A DNA stretch of 64,000 nucleotides from Micromonospora marina (GCF_900091565.1 NZ_FMCV01000015.1:1-64000); one strand, 5' to 3'; positions 43,254 through 53,399 are shown, counted from the first letter of the stretch. The notes: generated by a model not told the origin, from the sequence alone. Translations and numbers: made by a program.

Positions 43254-45020
43254 TCAGCGGCAGCCGCACCCGGCCAGCGCGGAGCTGATCCGGTCCAGGG
43301 CCGCCCGGGTCTCGTCCAGTGAGCCCTGCGTCCGGTCGGTGAGCACGGCGAACGTGAGCAGCCGGCCGTCGGCTGTGGTCACCGTGCCGGCGATCGCGTT
43401 GACGCCGCTGAGCGTGCCGGTCTTGGCGCGGACGACGCCCGCTCCGGCGCGGGTCGCCGCCGCCCGGTAGCGCTCGTCGAGCGTGCCGGACCAGCCGCCG
43501 ACCGGCAGGCCGCCGAAGATCGCGGCCAGCTCGGGGTGGCTGCCGTTGCCGGCGAGCGTGATCAGGTCGGTGAGCAGCGACGGGCTGATCCGGTTGGTGC
43601 GGGACAGCCCGCTGCCGTCGGCCAGGCTGATCTCGCCCGCGGGCAGGCCCAGCTCGCCCAGCACCTGGTCGGTGGCCGCCGCGCCGCCGGCGAACGAGCC
43701 GGGCTTGCCCTTGGCGAGCGCCACCTGGCGGGCCATCGCCTCGGCGATCACGTTGTCGCTGTCGCTGATCATGATGTCGACCAGCCGGATCATCGGCAGG
43801 GACTCGACCTTCCCCAGCTCGGCACCGGGGGCCGTACCGGTGGCGCCGGTCGCGGCCGGCGCGGTGCCCCGGGCCACCTGGGCGGCGCCGCCGCTCAGCC
43901 CGAGCAGCTTGGCGAACTGCCGGCCGGCGGTCAGGTCGGGCTGCGGCACCCGCTCGGCGGCGTGGTTGGTCTGCTCGGCGGTGCGCCGCGCCTGGACCGG
44001 GTCCTTCCGGGCGCCGTCGGTCATCAACGCGGTGATCGCCGCGCCGAATCCGCCGGTGGGGATGTCGGCGTCCCAGCCGGGCTCGAAGACCGGACCGCTG
44101 AACAGCGACGAGTCGACTATCACCTTGGTCGGGGCGGTGCCGCCGAGCGCGTCGCGCACCTGGGCGGCGAGGTCGTCGAGCCGGGCCGCGCCCGGGTAGA
44201 AGCCGTTCTTGTCCACGGCGAGCGTGGGGTCACCGCCGCCGACCAGCACCACCTCGCCCGGGTTGGCCCCGGCCACCGCCCGGGTCGGGATCCGGTGGGC
44301 CGTGCCGCGGGCCGCGAGCACCGCCACGCCGGTCGCCAGTTTGGTCACCGAGGCGGGCACGGTGGCCGTGTCCTGACCGCTGCCGTAGAGCGCCTGGCCG
44401 GTGCTCACGTCGGCCACCGACACGTGCACCCGGTCGCCGAGCGCGGCGGCGCGGACCAGCGGGTCCAGGGCGGCGCGGATGCCGGCCCCGGTGGGCAGCG
44501 GGGCGTTGCCGTCCGGCCCGGCCAGCACGGCCTGCGGGGAGGGCTCGGGCGAGGTGGCGGCCGCCGGACCCGTGCTGTCGTCGTCGCCCAGCCACCCGGC
44601 GACCGGGCCGGGACGCAACACCGCGAGCCCGGCCACCGCCACGGCCAGCACGAGCACGCAGGCGAGCGCCGCGACGAGCCGCCGGCCGCGTCGCGGCCGG
44701 CCCGGGGGCGGCCCGGAGGGTACGGGCGGCGCGGCGGCGACCGGCGGGACCGGCGGGCTGACCGGGATCGGTGCCGGCGCGCCGGGCCAGTTCAGCGGCA
44801 CCGTCGGGTCGTGCGGCGGCCCGACGCGGGCCGAGCCGCTCGCCGGGTCGGAGCCGTGGTGCGCCGGGCCGACGCGGGCGGACCCGGCGGGCGGAGAGGG
44901 ACGATGAGGCACGTTCGCCCCGGGGACGGACACCCGCCCGGTGGCACCGCCGGAACCGGAGCCGGCGGACCCGCGCCCGTCAACCCTCTCGGGGCGGTAG
45001 TGTGAATCTTCCCTCCCCAC
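43254..45020 (-). CDS. dacB: D-Ala-D-Ala carboxypeptidase / endopeptidase, S13 family
   Basis: A 588-residue penicillin-binding protein of class C. A Pro-rich cytosolic N-terminus of about 110 residues is followed by a TM helix (residues about 114-135). The external S13 domain has ASVTKLATG (nucleophile Ser224, Lys227), SDSDN and AKTGTL. It trims peptidoglycan stem peptides. GTG at 45020 follows GAGGAGGG. The gene matches Rv3627c in position (next to ppa). Confidence 0.94.
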   Translation of the reverse strand: MGREDSHYRPERVDGRGSAGSGSGGATGRVSVPGANVPHRPSPPAGSARVGPAHHGSDPASGSARVGPPHDPTVPLNWPGAPAPIPVSPPVPPVAAAPPVPSGPPPGRPRRGRRLVAALACVLVLAVAVAGLAVLRPGPVAGWLGDDDSTGPAAATSPEPSPQAVLAGPDGNAPLPTGAGIRAALDPLVRAAALGDRVHVSVADVSTGQALYGSGQDTATVPASVTKLATGVAVLAARGTAHRIPTRAVAGANPGEVVLVGGGDPTLAVDKNGFYPGAARLDDLAAQVRDALGGTAPTKVIVDSSLFSGPVFEPGWDADIPTGGFGAAITALMTDGARKDPVQARRTAEQTNHAAERVPQPDLTAGRQFAKLLGLSGGAAQVARGTAPAATGATGTAPGAELGKVESLPMIRLVDIMISDSDNVIAEAMARQVALAKGKPGSFAGGAAATDQVLGELGLPAGEISLADGSGLSRTNRISPSLLTDLITLAGNGSHPELAAIFGGLPVGGWSGTLDERYRAAATRAGAGVVRAKTGTLSGVNAIAGTVTTADGRLLTFAVLTDRTQGSLDETRAALDRISSALAGCGCR

Positions 45021-45174
45021 GGCCCCCTCCTCCCCGTTCGAAATCGCCTTGGGCGACACTACTTCGGTCCGAACACTATGCGGCGGCCGGAGCCGACGGG
45101 GGGCGTTCACCCCGCGCCGGCGGTGAGCCGCTGGTTTCCGTTAGCCAGCGTGGGCAGACGAGGGAGCGTGGAAG

Positions 45175-45681
45175 ATGGATTTCGACGTCACGGTTGAGAT
45201 CCCCAAGGGTCACCGCAACAAGTACGAGGTGGACCACGCGACCGGCCGCATCCGGCTGGACCGCACCCTCTTCACCTCCACCCAGTACCCGGCCGACTAC
45301 GGGTTCATCGAGGGCACCCTGGGCGAGGACGGCGACCCGCTGGACGCGCTGGTGCTGGTGCCGGAGCCGACGTTCCCGGGCTGCCTGATCCGCTGCCGCA
45401 CGATCGGCATGTTCCGGATGACCGACGAGAAGGGCGGCGACGACAAGGTCCTCTGCGTGCCCTACGAGGACCCGCGTCAGGAGCACCTGCGCGACATCCA
45501 CCACCTGGGCGAGTTCGACCGGCTGGAGATCCAGCACTTCTTCGAGGTCTACAAGGACCTGGAGCCGGGCAAGTCGGTCGAGGGCGCGACCTGGGTGGGC
45601 CGGGTCGAGGCCGAGGCGGAGATCGCCGCGTCGTACCGGCGTGCCAAGGAGGCCGAGGAGCGCGGCGAGACGCTGCACTGA
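45175..45681 (+). CDS. ppa: Inorganic pyrophosphatase, family I
   Basis: A 168-residue soluble enzyme that hydrolyses pyrophosphate. RNKYEVDH near residue 14, the signature DGDPLDALVLV near 54-64 and the DKVLCVPYEDPR loop carry the metal-binding acids. Divergent from dacB with a 154-bp gap, as in M. tuberculosis (Rv3627c/Rv3628). A very strong hairpin follows the stop. Confidence 0.98.
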   Translation: MDFDVTVEIPKGHRNKYEVDHATGRIRLDRTLFTSTQYPADYGFIEGTLGEDGDPLDALVLVPEPTFPGCLIRCRTIGMFRMTDEKGGDDKVLCVPYEDPRQEHLRDIHHLGEFDRLEIQHFFEVYKDLEPGKSVEGATWVGRVEAEAEIAASYRRAKEAEERGETLH

Positions 45682-45697
45682 CGCGCACACCTGCCGC

Positions 45698-45728
45698 AGG
45701 CCCGGGTCGCGTCTGGCGACCCGGGCCT
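45698..45728. terminator. Bidirectional terminator between ppa and eccD
   Basis: AGGCCCGGGTCGC (45698-45710) and GCGACCCGGGCCT (45716-45728) form a perfect 13-bp stem with a 5-base loop, centred between two convergent stop codons. Confidence 0.85.
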
Positions 45729-45737
45729 CGCGCGTGT

Positions 45738-47120
45738 TCAGGCGAGCAGGTCGCGGGCCCGGTCGTAGAGGCCGAGCACCGCGCAGGCCACCGGCACGAC
45801 CGCGACCACGAGCGCGGTGTCGGTCAGGTCGGCCAGCCGGCCGAGGTACGGGGAGACCGGACGACGGGCGTACGTGGCCCCGGCGGTGACCGCCGTCAGG
45901 GCCAGGGCCAGCCCGCCCACCGTCAGCGCGAGACGGCCACCCGGACCGGCACGGTCGGCCAGCACCACGCCGAGCAGGGCGAACCCGGTCAGCCCGGCGA
46001 CGATCGCGGGCACCCGGTGCCGTACCGCCACGAACAGGCGCGAACGCAGCAGCAGGACCCCACCGGTGACGGCGGCGAGCAGCAGCCCGGCGGTCCGGCC
46101 GACGGAGACGAGCACCGCGACCGCGCCGACGGCCAGCACCGCGTGGCCGAGCAGCATCCCGGTGAGCACCTCCTCGGCGCGCGCCACCGCCGCGTGCACC
46201 CGCCCCCGGTCCGGCAGGTCCCGGGTGCCGGCCGGGCTGGGCAGGGTGAGCGGCGGCAGCGGCAGCTTGCCGACCCGGATGGCCAGCAGCGGCAGCCCGC
46301 CGAGCGCGAACACCAGCACGGCGAGCAGGACGGCGGCGGTGCCGTCCGGGTCGAGCAGCATCCCGCCGAACGCGGCCGCCACGCCCGTCGATCCGACCGT
46401 CACCCCGGCCACCGAGACGCGGGACCGGCTGGCCACGCCGAGCAGGCCGAGCACCGCCGCGAGCAGCAGCGCCACCGAGCCGACGAGCAGTTCGGGGGCA
46501 CCCACCCAGCGCAGGCCGGGGATCGGGCCGACCGGATCGCCGGAGGTGACGGCCAGCGCTCCGGCCACCGCGGCCCACGGCAGGGCGTACCCGCCGAGCG
46601 TGGCGCCGACCGGGCCGTCCCCGTACGCCCGGGACGCGGCGACGGCGGTGAGCACCAGGATCAGGGCGACCGCCGCGGCGACCGGCCAGCCACGCGCGCC
46701 CGGCCCGCCCGCGACGACGGCGACCAGCCCGACCGCCAGGGGTACGGCGGCACCTGCGAGCGCGGCGGCCCGGGTGGCGTGGCCCGACCAGGCGGCGCCC
46801 CGGCGCCGGGCGCCGTCCACGATCGCCTCGACCACGTCGTCGTACTCCAGTTCGGGCCACTGGGCGCGAGCCGGCACCAGATGCAGCACCTCGCCGTCGC
46901 GAACGCCCTGCGGCAGCAGCGCCTGGGCGGTGGCGAGCACGGCGCCGTCGGTCCGGCGCAGCACCCACCCGCCGTGCCGCTCCCCGTCGTCGGCCAGTCC
47001 CTCGCCCGCGTGCCGGAGCACCTCGGGCAGCAACTCGGCCAGGGGGACCTGCTCCGGTAGGGCCACGTCGACTCGCCGCCTGGGCGCGCTGATCGTGACC
47101 CGGGCGAGCCCGCTTGTCAT
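45738..47120 (-). CDS. eccD: EccD, type VII secretion polytopic membrane subunit
   Basis: A 460-residue protein. An N-terminal ubiquitin-like (YukD) domain of about 95 residues is followed by about eleven TM helices filling the rest (ALAGAAVPLAVGLVAVVAGG is the first). EccD lines the cytoplasmic and membrane vestibule of the ESX machine. ATG at 47120. Divergent from eccC. EccB, EccE and Esx substrates are not in the window. Confidence 0.9.
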   Translation of the reverse strand: MTSGLARVTISAPRRRVDVALPEQVPLAELLPEVLRHAGEGLADDGERHGGWVLRRTDGAVLATAQALLPQGVRDGEVLHLVPARAQWPELEYDDVVEAIVDGARRRGAAWSGHATRAAALAGAAVPLAVGLVAVVAGGPGARGWPVAAAVALILVLTAVAASRAYGDGPVGATLGGYALPWAAVAGALAVTSGDPVGPIPGLRWVGAPELLVGSVALLLAAVLGLLGVASRSRVSVAGVTVGSTGVAAAFGGMLLDPDGTAAVLLAVLVFALGGLPLLAIRVGKLPLPPLTLPSPAGTRDLPDRGRVHAAVARAEEVLTGMLLGHAVLAVGAVAVLVSVGRTAGLLLAAVTGGVLLLRSRLFVAVRHRVPAIVAGLTGFALLGVVLADRAGPGGRLALTVGGLALALTAVTAGATYARRPVSPYLGRLADLTDTALVVAVVPVACAVLGLYDRARDLLA

Positions 47121-47152
47121 CGAGGCATCTCCATATCGGCGGAGGGAGTGGG

Positions 47153-47181
47153 CTGACGGACGAGAGGACTTTACCTACCAT
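47153..47181 (+). promoter_or_regulatory. Candidate eccC promoter
   Basis: CTGACG (47153-47158), a 17-base spacer and TACCAT (47176-47181) give good spacing and near-consensus hexamers for the housekeeping sigma factor, 44 bases before the eccC start. Confidence 0.5.
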
Positions 47182-47224
47182 GAGCCAGGCTCGGGTTACC
47201 CAGAGCCACTTCCGGGGAGGGTGA

Positions 47225-50200
47225 GTGTCCACTGTCGTCATCAAGCGGCCACCACGCCGCCCGGCGCCGGAGATCCCGGTCGGTGAGCTGCCCGTCGAGG
47301 CGCCGCCGGAGATCCCCGCCGCCGCCGGTGGGCGCTGGCAGCAGGCGCTGATGGTGCTGCCGATGCTCGGCGGGACGGTGGCCATGGCGATGATGTTCGG
47401 TCGCGGTGGCGGTGCCTACTCGTACGTGGTCGGCGGCATGTTCGGCCTCTCCTCGCTGGCGATGCTGGTGACCACCTGGGGCAGCGCCGGGCCGAAGAAG
47501 TCCGAGCTGATGGCCGCCCGCCGGGAGTACCTGCGCCACCTGGCCACGCTCCGCCGCCGGGTGCGGGAGACCGCCGGCGCCCAGCGGGCCGGGCTGTCCT
47601 ACCGTCATCCCGAGCCGGGGCGGCTCTGGTCGACAGTCGACAGTCACCGGGTCTGGGAACGGCGGCCGGGCGACCCGGACTTCGCCGTGGTCCGGGTCGG
47701 TGTGGGCCCGCAGACGCTGGCCACCCCTTTGGTCCCGCCGGTCACCCGTCCGCTGGAGGAGCTGGAACCCATGACGGCCGGGGCGCTGCGGCGCTTCCTG
47801 GACGCGTACTCGGTGGTGCCGGATCTGCCGGTGGCGCTGTCGCTGCGTAGTTTCGCCCGGGTCTTCGTGCGCGGACCGGCCGGTCCGGTACGCGGGGGCG
47901 GATCGCCCGCCGCGCAGGCGCTGGCCCGGGCGGTGCTCACCCAGCTCGCCGTCTTCCACGCGCCGGACGAGCTGCTGATCGCGGTCTGCGCCGGGCCGGA
48001 ACGCCGGACCGCCTGGGAGTGGGTGAAGTGGCTGCCGCACGCCCACCATCCGGTGCGTACCGACGCGCTGGGCCCGGTGCGGCTGGTCACCAGCTCCGCC
48101 GCCGACCTGGAACGGCTGCTCGACGACGTGCTCGGCGCCCGGTCCCGGTTCAGCCCGCACGGCACCGCTACCGACGGCCCGCACGTCGTGGTGGTGCTCG
48201 ACGGCGGCGACCTGACCGGCGCGACCGACCTGGCCGGTGACGGCGGCATCGACGCGGTCACCGTGCTCGACCTGGACACCCCGCCGCCCCGGCTGCTCGA
48301 CCGGTACGCGCTCCTGCTCGACCTGGTCGACGGCCGGCTGCACTCGCACTCCGCCGAGGGTCACGCCGAGGTGGGCGCCGCCGACGCGCTGGCGCCCGCC
48401 GACGCCGAGGCGGTGGCCCGGCGGCTCGCGCCGCTGCGGCTCGCCGGCACGGTACGCGGGCCCGACGCCCCACCCGGCGCCGAGCTGGGCCTGCCCGAGC
48501 TGCTGGGGCTCGGCGACCCGGAGAGCTTCACCGCCGAGCAGGGCGGGGCGCCCCGGGCCGCACGGGACCGGCTGCGGGTGCCGATCGGGGTGGGGGCCGA
48601 CGGCGGGGCGATCGACCTCGACCTGAAGGAGTCGGCGCAGGACGGCATGGGTCCGCACGGCCTGCTGATCGGCGCGACCGGCTCGGGCAAGTCGGAGCTG
48701 CTGCGCACGCTCGTGCTCGGCCTGGCCGCCACGCACAGTTCGGAGCAGCTCAACTTCGTGCTCGTCGACTTCAAAGGCGGCGCCACGTTCGCGCCGTTCG
48801 AGCGGCTGCCGCACACCGCCGCCGTGATCACCAACCTGGCCGACGCGCTGCCGCTCGTGGACCGGATGGTGGACGCGATCAACGGCGAGCTGATGCGCCG
48901 GCAGGAGCTGCTGCGCCGGGCCGGCAACTTCGCCGGCGTGCGCGACTACGAGCGGGCCCGGGCGGCCGGTTCGCCGCTGGCCCCGCTGCCGTCGCTGCTG
49001 CTGATCTGCGACGAGTTCTCCGAGCTGCTGTCCGCCAAGCCGGACTTCATCGACCTGTTCGTGCAGATCGGCCGGCTGGGCCGGTCACTGGGTGTGCACC
49101 TGCTGCTGGCGAGCCAGCGGCTGGAGGAGGGGCGGCTGCGCGGACTGGACACGCACCTGTCGTACCGGATCGGGTTGCGGACGTTCTCGGCGCTGGAGTC
49201 CCGGACGGTGCTGGGTGTGCCGGACGCGCACGAGCTGCCGCGCAGCCCCGGGCACGGATACCTGCGCGCCGGCACCGATCCGCTGGTCCGGTTCAAGGCC
49301 GCGTACGTCTCCGGCGCGGTCCGCCGCCGCGGCGGCGCGGCGGGCGCGTCCGGTGCCGGTGAGGCACGCGTGCTCGCGTTCTCCACCCACCTGGTCCCGG
49401 TGCCGGAGCCGCCCGCGCCGGTCGCGCCACCCGCCGAGGACGACGGCGGTGAGACGCTGCTGGACCTGCTCGTGGACCGGCTGGCCGGGCAGGGCCCGCC
49501 CGCGCACCAGGTGTGGCTGCCGCCGCTGGACGCCTCGCCCACCCTGGACGAGCTGCTCGGCCCGGTCGGCGCCGACCCGGTACGCGGGCTCACGGTGGCG
49601 AATCCGGAGCTGCACGGGGCGCTGCAGGTGCCGGTGGCGGTGGTGGACAAGCCGTTCGAGCAGCGGCGTGACCTGCTCTGGCTGGCGCTGGACGGCGCGG
49701 CCGGGCACGTCGCGGTGGTCGGCACCACCCGTAGCGGCCGGTCCAGCCTGCTGCGCACCCTGGTCTGCGCGCTCGCGCTCACCCACACCCCGGCCGAGGT
49801 GCAAATCTACTGCCTCGACTTCGGCAGCGGGACGCTCGGCACGCTGCGCGACCTGCCGCACGTGGGCGGCGTCAGCGGGCGGACCGACGGCACCGCCGTG
49901 CGGCGTACCGTCGGCGAGGTCGCCGGCCTGCTGGCGGAGCGGGAGCGGCGTTTCGCCGAGGCCGGCGTGGAGTCGATGGCCGCGTGGCGACGGCGGCGGG
50001 CGACGGGCGCGCCGGACCCGTTCGGGGACGTGTTCCTGGTGGTGGACGGCTGGAACACGCTACGCGGCGAGTTCGAGGACCTGGAACCGCTGGTCACCGA
50101 GCTCGCCACCCGGGGCCTGGCGTACGGCGTGCACGTGGTGGCGAGCGCGCTGCGCTGGTCGGACTTCCGCCCGGCGATCCGCGACCTGTTCGGCTCCCGG

Positions 50201-51163
50201 CTGGAGTTGCGCCTCGGCGACCCGGCGGACTCGGTGGTGGTCAAGCGGGCGCTGGCGGCCACCGTGCCGGACGAGTGTCCGGGCCGTGGCATCACCGCGG
50301 GCGGACTGCACTTCCTCACCGCCGAACCCCGCGTCGACACGCTCGGTGCGGAGACCGCCGACCTGGTCAAGGTGGTCGCCGGCGCGTGGACCGGTCCGCC
50401 GGCTCCCCGGGTGCGCCTGCTCCCGCCGGTGCTGCCGTACGCCGAGCTGGACCAGAGCGCGACGAGCGGGCTGGCGTTCCCGATCGGCGTGGCCGAGGCG
50501 GACCTGTCCCAGGTGGTGCTGGACTTCGCCACCGAGCCGAACTTCCTGGTCTTCGGCGACGCCGAGTGCGGCAAGTCGTCGTTCCTGCGGGCGCTCGCCA
50601 CCTCGATCGTCAACCGGTTCACCCCGGAGCAGGCCCGGGTGATGCTCGTGGACTACCGGCGCAGCCTGATGGGCGTGATCGAGACGCCGCACCTGATCGG
50701 GTACGGCACCGCGGCGCCGCACACCGCCGAGCTGATCGAGTCGGCCGCCGGCTACCTGCAGGGGCGGCAGCCGGGCCCGGAGGTGACCCCGGCGCAGCTG
50801 CGCAGCCGGTCGTGGTGGACGGGGCCGGAGCTGTTCGTGCTGGTGGACGACTACGACCTGGTGGCGGGCGGGCCGACGAATCCGTTGCGGGCGCTTGAGG
50901 AACACCTGCCGCACGCGCGGGACGTCGGGCTGCATCTGGTGCTGGCGCGGCGTACCGGCGGCGCCGGGCGGACCGCGTACGAGCCGATCGTGCAGCGGCT
51001 GCGCGAGCTGTCCACGGCCGGGCTGGTGATGTCGGGCGGCCCGGAGGAGGGCGCGCTCGTCGGTCAGGTGAAGGCCGGGCCGCTGCCCCCGGGGCGGGCG
51101 CGGCTGGTCACGCGCCGGGAGGGGGTGCGCCTGGTGCAGTTGGCGCATCTCCCGCCCGGGTGA
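47225..51163 (+). CDS. eccC: EccC, type VII secretion FtsK/SpoIIIE ATPase
   Basis: A 1312-residue motor of the ESX system. Two TM helices near residues 43-85 are followed by three ATPase domains. Domain 1 has an intact Walker A GATGSGKSE (483-491) and Walker B LLLICDEFSELL. Domain 2 reads GTTRSGRSS (833-841), with Arg in place of Lys839. Domain 3 reads GDAECGKSS (1111-1119). A fused EccCa-EccCb form. It recognises WXG100 substrates and drives export. GTG at 47225 follows GGGGAGG. mycP follows 49 bases later on the same strand. Confidence 0.96.
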   Translation: MSTVVIKRPPRRPAPEIPVGELPVEAPPEIPAAAGGRWQQALMVLPMLGGTVAMAMMFGRGGGAYSYVVGGMFGLSSLAMLVTTWGSAGPKKSELMAARREYLRHLATLRRRVRETAGAQRAGLSYRHPEPGRLWSTVDSHRVWERRPGDPDFAVVRVGVGPQTLATPLVPPVTRPLEELEPMTAGALRRFLDAYSVVPDLPVALSLRSFARVFVRGPAGPVRGGGSPAAQALARAVLTQLAVFHAPDELLIAVCAGPERRTAWEWVKWLPHAHHPVRTDALGPVRLVTSSAADLERLLDDVLGARSRFSPHGTATDGPHVVVVLDGGDLTGATDLAGDGGIDAVTVLDLDTPPPRLLDRYALLLDLVDGRLHSHSAEGHAEVGAADALAPADAEAVARRLAPLRLAGTVRGPDAPPGAELGLPELLGLGDPESFTAEQGGAPRAARDRLRVPIGVGADGGAIDLDLKESAQDGMGPHGLLIGATGSGKSELLRTLVLGLAATHSSEQLNFVLVDFKGGATFAPFERLPHTAAVITNLADALPLVDRMVDAINGELMRRQELLRRAGNFAGVRDYERARAAGSPLAPLPSLLLICDEFSELLSAKPDFIDLFVQIGRLGRSLGVHLLLASQRLEEGRLRGLDTHLSYRIGLRTFSALESRTVLGVPDAHELPRSPGHGYLRAGTDPLVRFKAAYVSGAVRRRGGAAGASGAGEARVLAFSTHLVPVPEPPAPVAPPAEDDGGETLLDLLVDRLAGQGPPAHQVWLPPLDASPTLDELLGPVGADPVRGLTVANPELHGALQVPVAVVDKPFEQRRDLLWLALDGAAGHVAVVGTTRSGRSSLLRTLVCALALTHTPAEVQIYCLDFGSGTLGTLRDLPHVGGVSGRTDGTAVRRTVGEVAGLLAERERRFAEAGVESMAAWRRRRATGAPDPFGDVFLVVDGWNTLRGEFEDLEPLVTELATRGLAYGVHVVASALRWSDFRPAIRDLFGSRLELRLGDPADSVVVKRALAATVPDECPGRGITAGGLHFLTAEPRVDTLGAETADLVKVVAGAWTGPPAPRVRLLPPVLPYAELDQSATSGLAFPIGVAEADLSQVVLDFATEPNFLVFGDAECGKSSFLRALATSIVNRFTPEQARVMLVDYRRSLMGVIETPHLIGYGTAAPHTAELIESAAGYLQGRQPGPEVTPAQLRSRSWWTGPELFVLVDDYDLVAGGPTNPLRALEEHLPHARDVGLHLVLARRTGGAGRTAYEPIVQRLRELSTAGLVMSGGPEEGALVGQVKAGPLPPGRARLVTRREGVRLVQLAHLPPG

Positions 51164-51212
51164 TCCGCCTCGCGGAGTTGCCCCGTGACGGTCGGGACAA
51201 CCGGTAATCTCC

Positions 51213-52565
51213 GTGCAGCATGTGTCTGACGCGACCGAACGGCTGGGGAATGTGACAGGGGATCGGCAGGGACCGCCCGGTGGGCCGCCCCGGCGTCGCG
51301 CCGGACGCGCGCTGCTCGCCGCCGTGTCGGCCATGGCCGCCGTCGCCGGTCCGCTGGCGCCGCCGGCCCATGCCGCGCCCGCCGCTCCGGCCACAGTGGC
51401 GCGCCCCTGGTTGGCCCCCGACGGCCTGCCGCGCACCGGTCAGGTACGCGACGAGCAGTGGCAACTGGAGGAGTTGCGGGCGAAGACCGCGTGGCGCACC
51501 TCGACCGGGCGCGGCGTGGTGGTCGCGGTGATCGACTCCGGTGTCGACGGCACCCACCCCGACCTGGCCGGCCAGGTGCTGCCCGGCCTGGATCTGGTGA
51601 CGCCGGACGGCTCGGACGACCCGGACCCGGTGGGGCACGGCACCACTGTGGCCGGGCTGATCGCGGGGCGGGCCGACGACGACCGGGGCGTGGTGGGGCT
51701 CGCACCGGACGCCAAGATCCTTCCGGTGCGGGTCCTCGACGCCGAGAACCGCTACGACGACGCGCTGATCATCGCGAAGGCGGTGCGCTGGGCGGTCGAC
51801 AACGGCGCCCGCGTGGTCAACCTGTCGCTCGGCGGCAGCAGCGACAACCCGGCCCTGGCCGCGGCGCTCGACTACGCGTTCGCCCGGGACGTGGTGGTGG
51901 TCGCCTGCACCGGCAACCTGGCCACCTCGACGACCACCGAGGTTTGGTACCCGGCCCGCGAGCCGGGCGTGCTGGCGGTCGCCGGGCTGGAGCGGACGAG
52001 CGAGAATCTCTGGTCCGGCTCGATCACGGGTCACGAGACAGTGCTCAGCGCTCCGGCCACCGGCCTCTACGGCGCCCGCCCGCACGGCTACTGGCGGGTG
52101 CAGGGGACGAGCTTCGCCGCGCCGCTCGTCGCCGCGACGGCCGCCCTGGTCCGCGCGCGTTATCCGAAGATGCCGGCCGGCGACGTGGTCAACCGGCTGA
52201 TCACCACCGCCCGGGACCTCGGGCCGACCGGCCGGGACGACCGGTTCGGCTACGGCCTGGTCGACCCGGTGGCCGCGCTCACCGGCGACGTGCCGGCGGT
52301 GGGCCACAACCCGCTCGACGACAACGCCTCTCCCGGCGTGGTGGGGTTCGGCCCGGCGCCCGGAGACGGGCGGGACACCCGGGCTGCCGCGGCGGGCCGG
52401 GGCGGTGACCCGGTCGGGCGTACCTCGGACGGCTGGACCGCCCGGCCGGCCGGGCAGGCGGACGCCTCCGCCCCGGAGCGGCTCTGGACCGGCCTGGCCC
52501 TGTTCGTCGCGCTCGTCACCGGCACCGCGTTGATGGTTCGCCGGTTCCGGCAGACCCGCCGCTGA
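51213..52565 (+). CDS. mycP: Mycosin, type VII secretion S8 serine protease
   Basis: A 450-residue membrane-anchored subtilase. Signal peptide in the first about 55 residues (ALLAAVSAMAAVAGPLAPPA), catalytic Asp108 (VAVIDSGVDG), His142 (VGHGTTVAG), Ser300 (QGTSFAAPLVAA), a Pro/Gly linker and a C-terminal TM helix (LWTGLALFVALVTGTALMV). Mycosins stabilise ESX complexes and process substrates. The start could be GTG at 51213, 51222 or 51252; no strong ribosome site decides. Confidence 0.93.
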   Translation: MQHVSDATERLGNVTGDRQGPPGGPPRRRAGRALLAAVSAMAAVAGPLAPPAHAAPAAPATVARPWLAPDGLPRTGQVRDEQWQLEELRAKTAWRTSTGRGVVVAVIDSGVDGTHPDLAGQVLPGLDLVTPDGSDDPDPVGHGTTVAGLIAGRADDDRGVVGLAPDAKILPVRVLDAENRYDDALIIAKAVRWAVDNGARVVNLSLGGSSDNPALAAALDYAFARDVVVVACTGNLATSTTTEVWYPAREPGVLAVAGLERTSENLWSGSITGHETVLSAPATGLYGARPHGYWRVQGTSFAAPLVAATAALVRARYPKMPAGDVVNRLITTARDLGPTGRDDRFGYGLVDPVAALTGDVPAVGHNPLDDNASPGVVGFGPAPGDGRDTRAAAAGRGGDPVGRTSDGWTARPAGQADASAPERLWTGLALFVALVTGTALMVRRFRQTRR

Positions 52566-52604
52566 ACCGCCTGATCCTGCCCTTCGGTGGGTAGGGGAAG
52601 CCCC

Positions 52605-53399
52605 ATGGACACCAGCACCGGCGCGACCGTCGCGCACCGGTCGTGGCGGAGCCGCCGCCTCGACCCGGAGCGCTCGCTGGGCCTGCGGCTCACCCTGACC
52701 GTCGTCGCGGCGTTCCTGGTGCTGGTGCCGTTCACCCTGCTCGCGCTGCTGGTGCTCGGCGCCTGGCCGCCCCTGCTGCGGCTGGACGCCTCGATCGCGG
52801 GCTCGTTCCACGGGTACGCGCGGGACCACCCCGCCTGGGTCGGCCTGATGACGGTCTGGACGCACGTGTGCGGGCCCGGCCCGCTGCGGGTGGCAGCGGT
52901 CGTGGTGGTGGTCTGGCTGGTCCGGCGCGGGGCGCCCCGGCTCGCGGTCTGGGTGGTGGTGACAATGGTCGCCGGTGGTCTGCTCGGCGCGCTGCTCAAG
53001 CTGCTCGTCGGCCGGGACCGGCCGGACCTGCTCGACCCGGTCGCCCGGGCCGCCGGCTACTCCTTCCCGTCCGGTCACGCGCTCAACGCCACGCTGGCGG
53101 CGGGTGTGCTGCTGCTGGTGTTCCTGCCGTTCGTGCGGTACAGCGGCCGGGCCCGGGTCGCGCTGTGGACCGCAGCCCTGCTGGTCACAGTGGTGACCGG
53201 GCTCAGCCGGATCGCGCTGGGTGTGCACTGGACCAGCGACGTGGTGGGCGGCTGGGTGCTCGGGGTGGCGGTGGTGGCCTCGACCTCGGCCGCCTTCACC
53301 ACCTGGCGCAGCGGATCCGGGCGGCCGTCCGCCCACCCGCTCCGCGAGGGGGTCGAGCCGGAGCTGGCCGACCAGCGGCCGGAGGGCGGCCGGGCGTAG
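52605..53399 (+). CDS. PAP2-family membrane phosphatase (first)
   Basis: A 264-residue protein with about six TM helices. The three phosphatase motifs are intact: KLLVGRDRP, SFPSGHALN and SRIALGVHWTSDV. Likely acts on a lipid phosphate such as undecaprenyl pyrophosphate or phosphatidate at the outer membrane face. ATG at 52605 with GGGGAA upstream. Followed by a second, distinct PAP2 gene. Confidence 0.92.
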   Translation: MDTSTGATVAHRSWRSRRLDPERSLGLRLTLTVVAAFLVLVPFTLLALLVLGAWPPLLRLDASIAGSFHGYARDHPAWVGLMTVWTHVCGPGPLRVAAVVVVVWLVRRGAPRLAVWVVVTMVAGGLLGALLKLLVGRDRPDLLDPVARAAGYSFPSGHALNATLAAGVLLLVFLPFVRYSGRARVALWTAALLVTVVTGLSRIALGVHWTSDVVGGWVLGVAVVASTSAAFTTWRSGSGRPSAHPLREGVEPELADQRPEGGRA

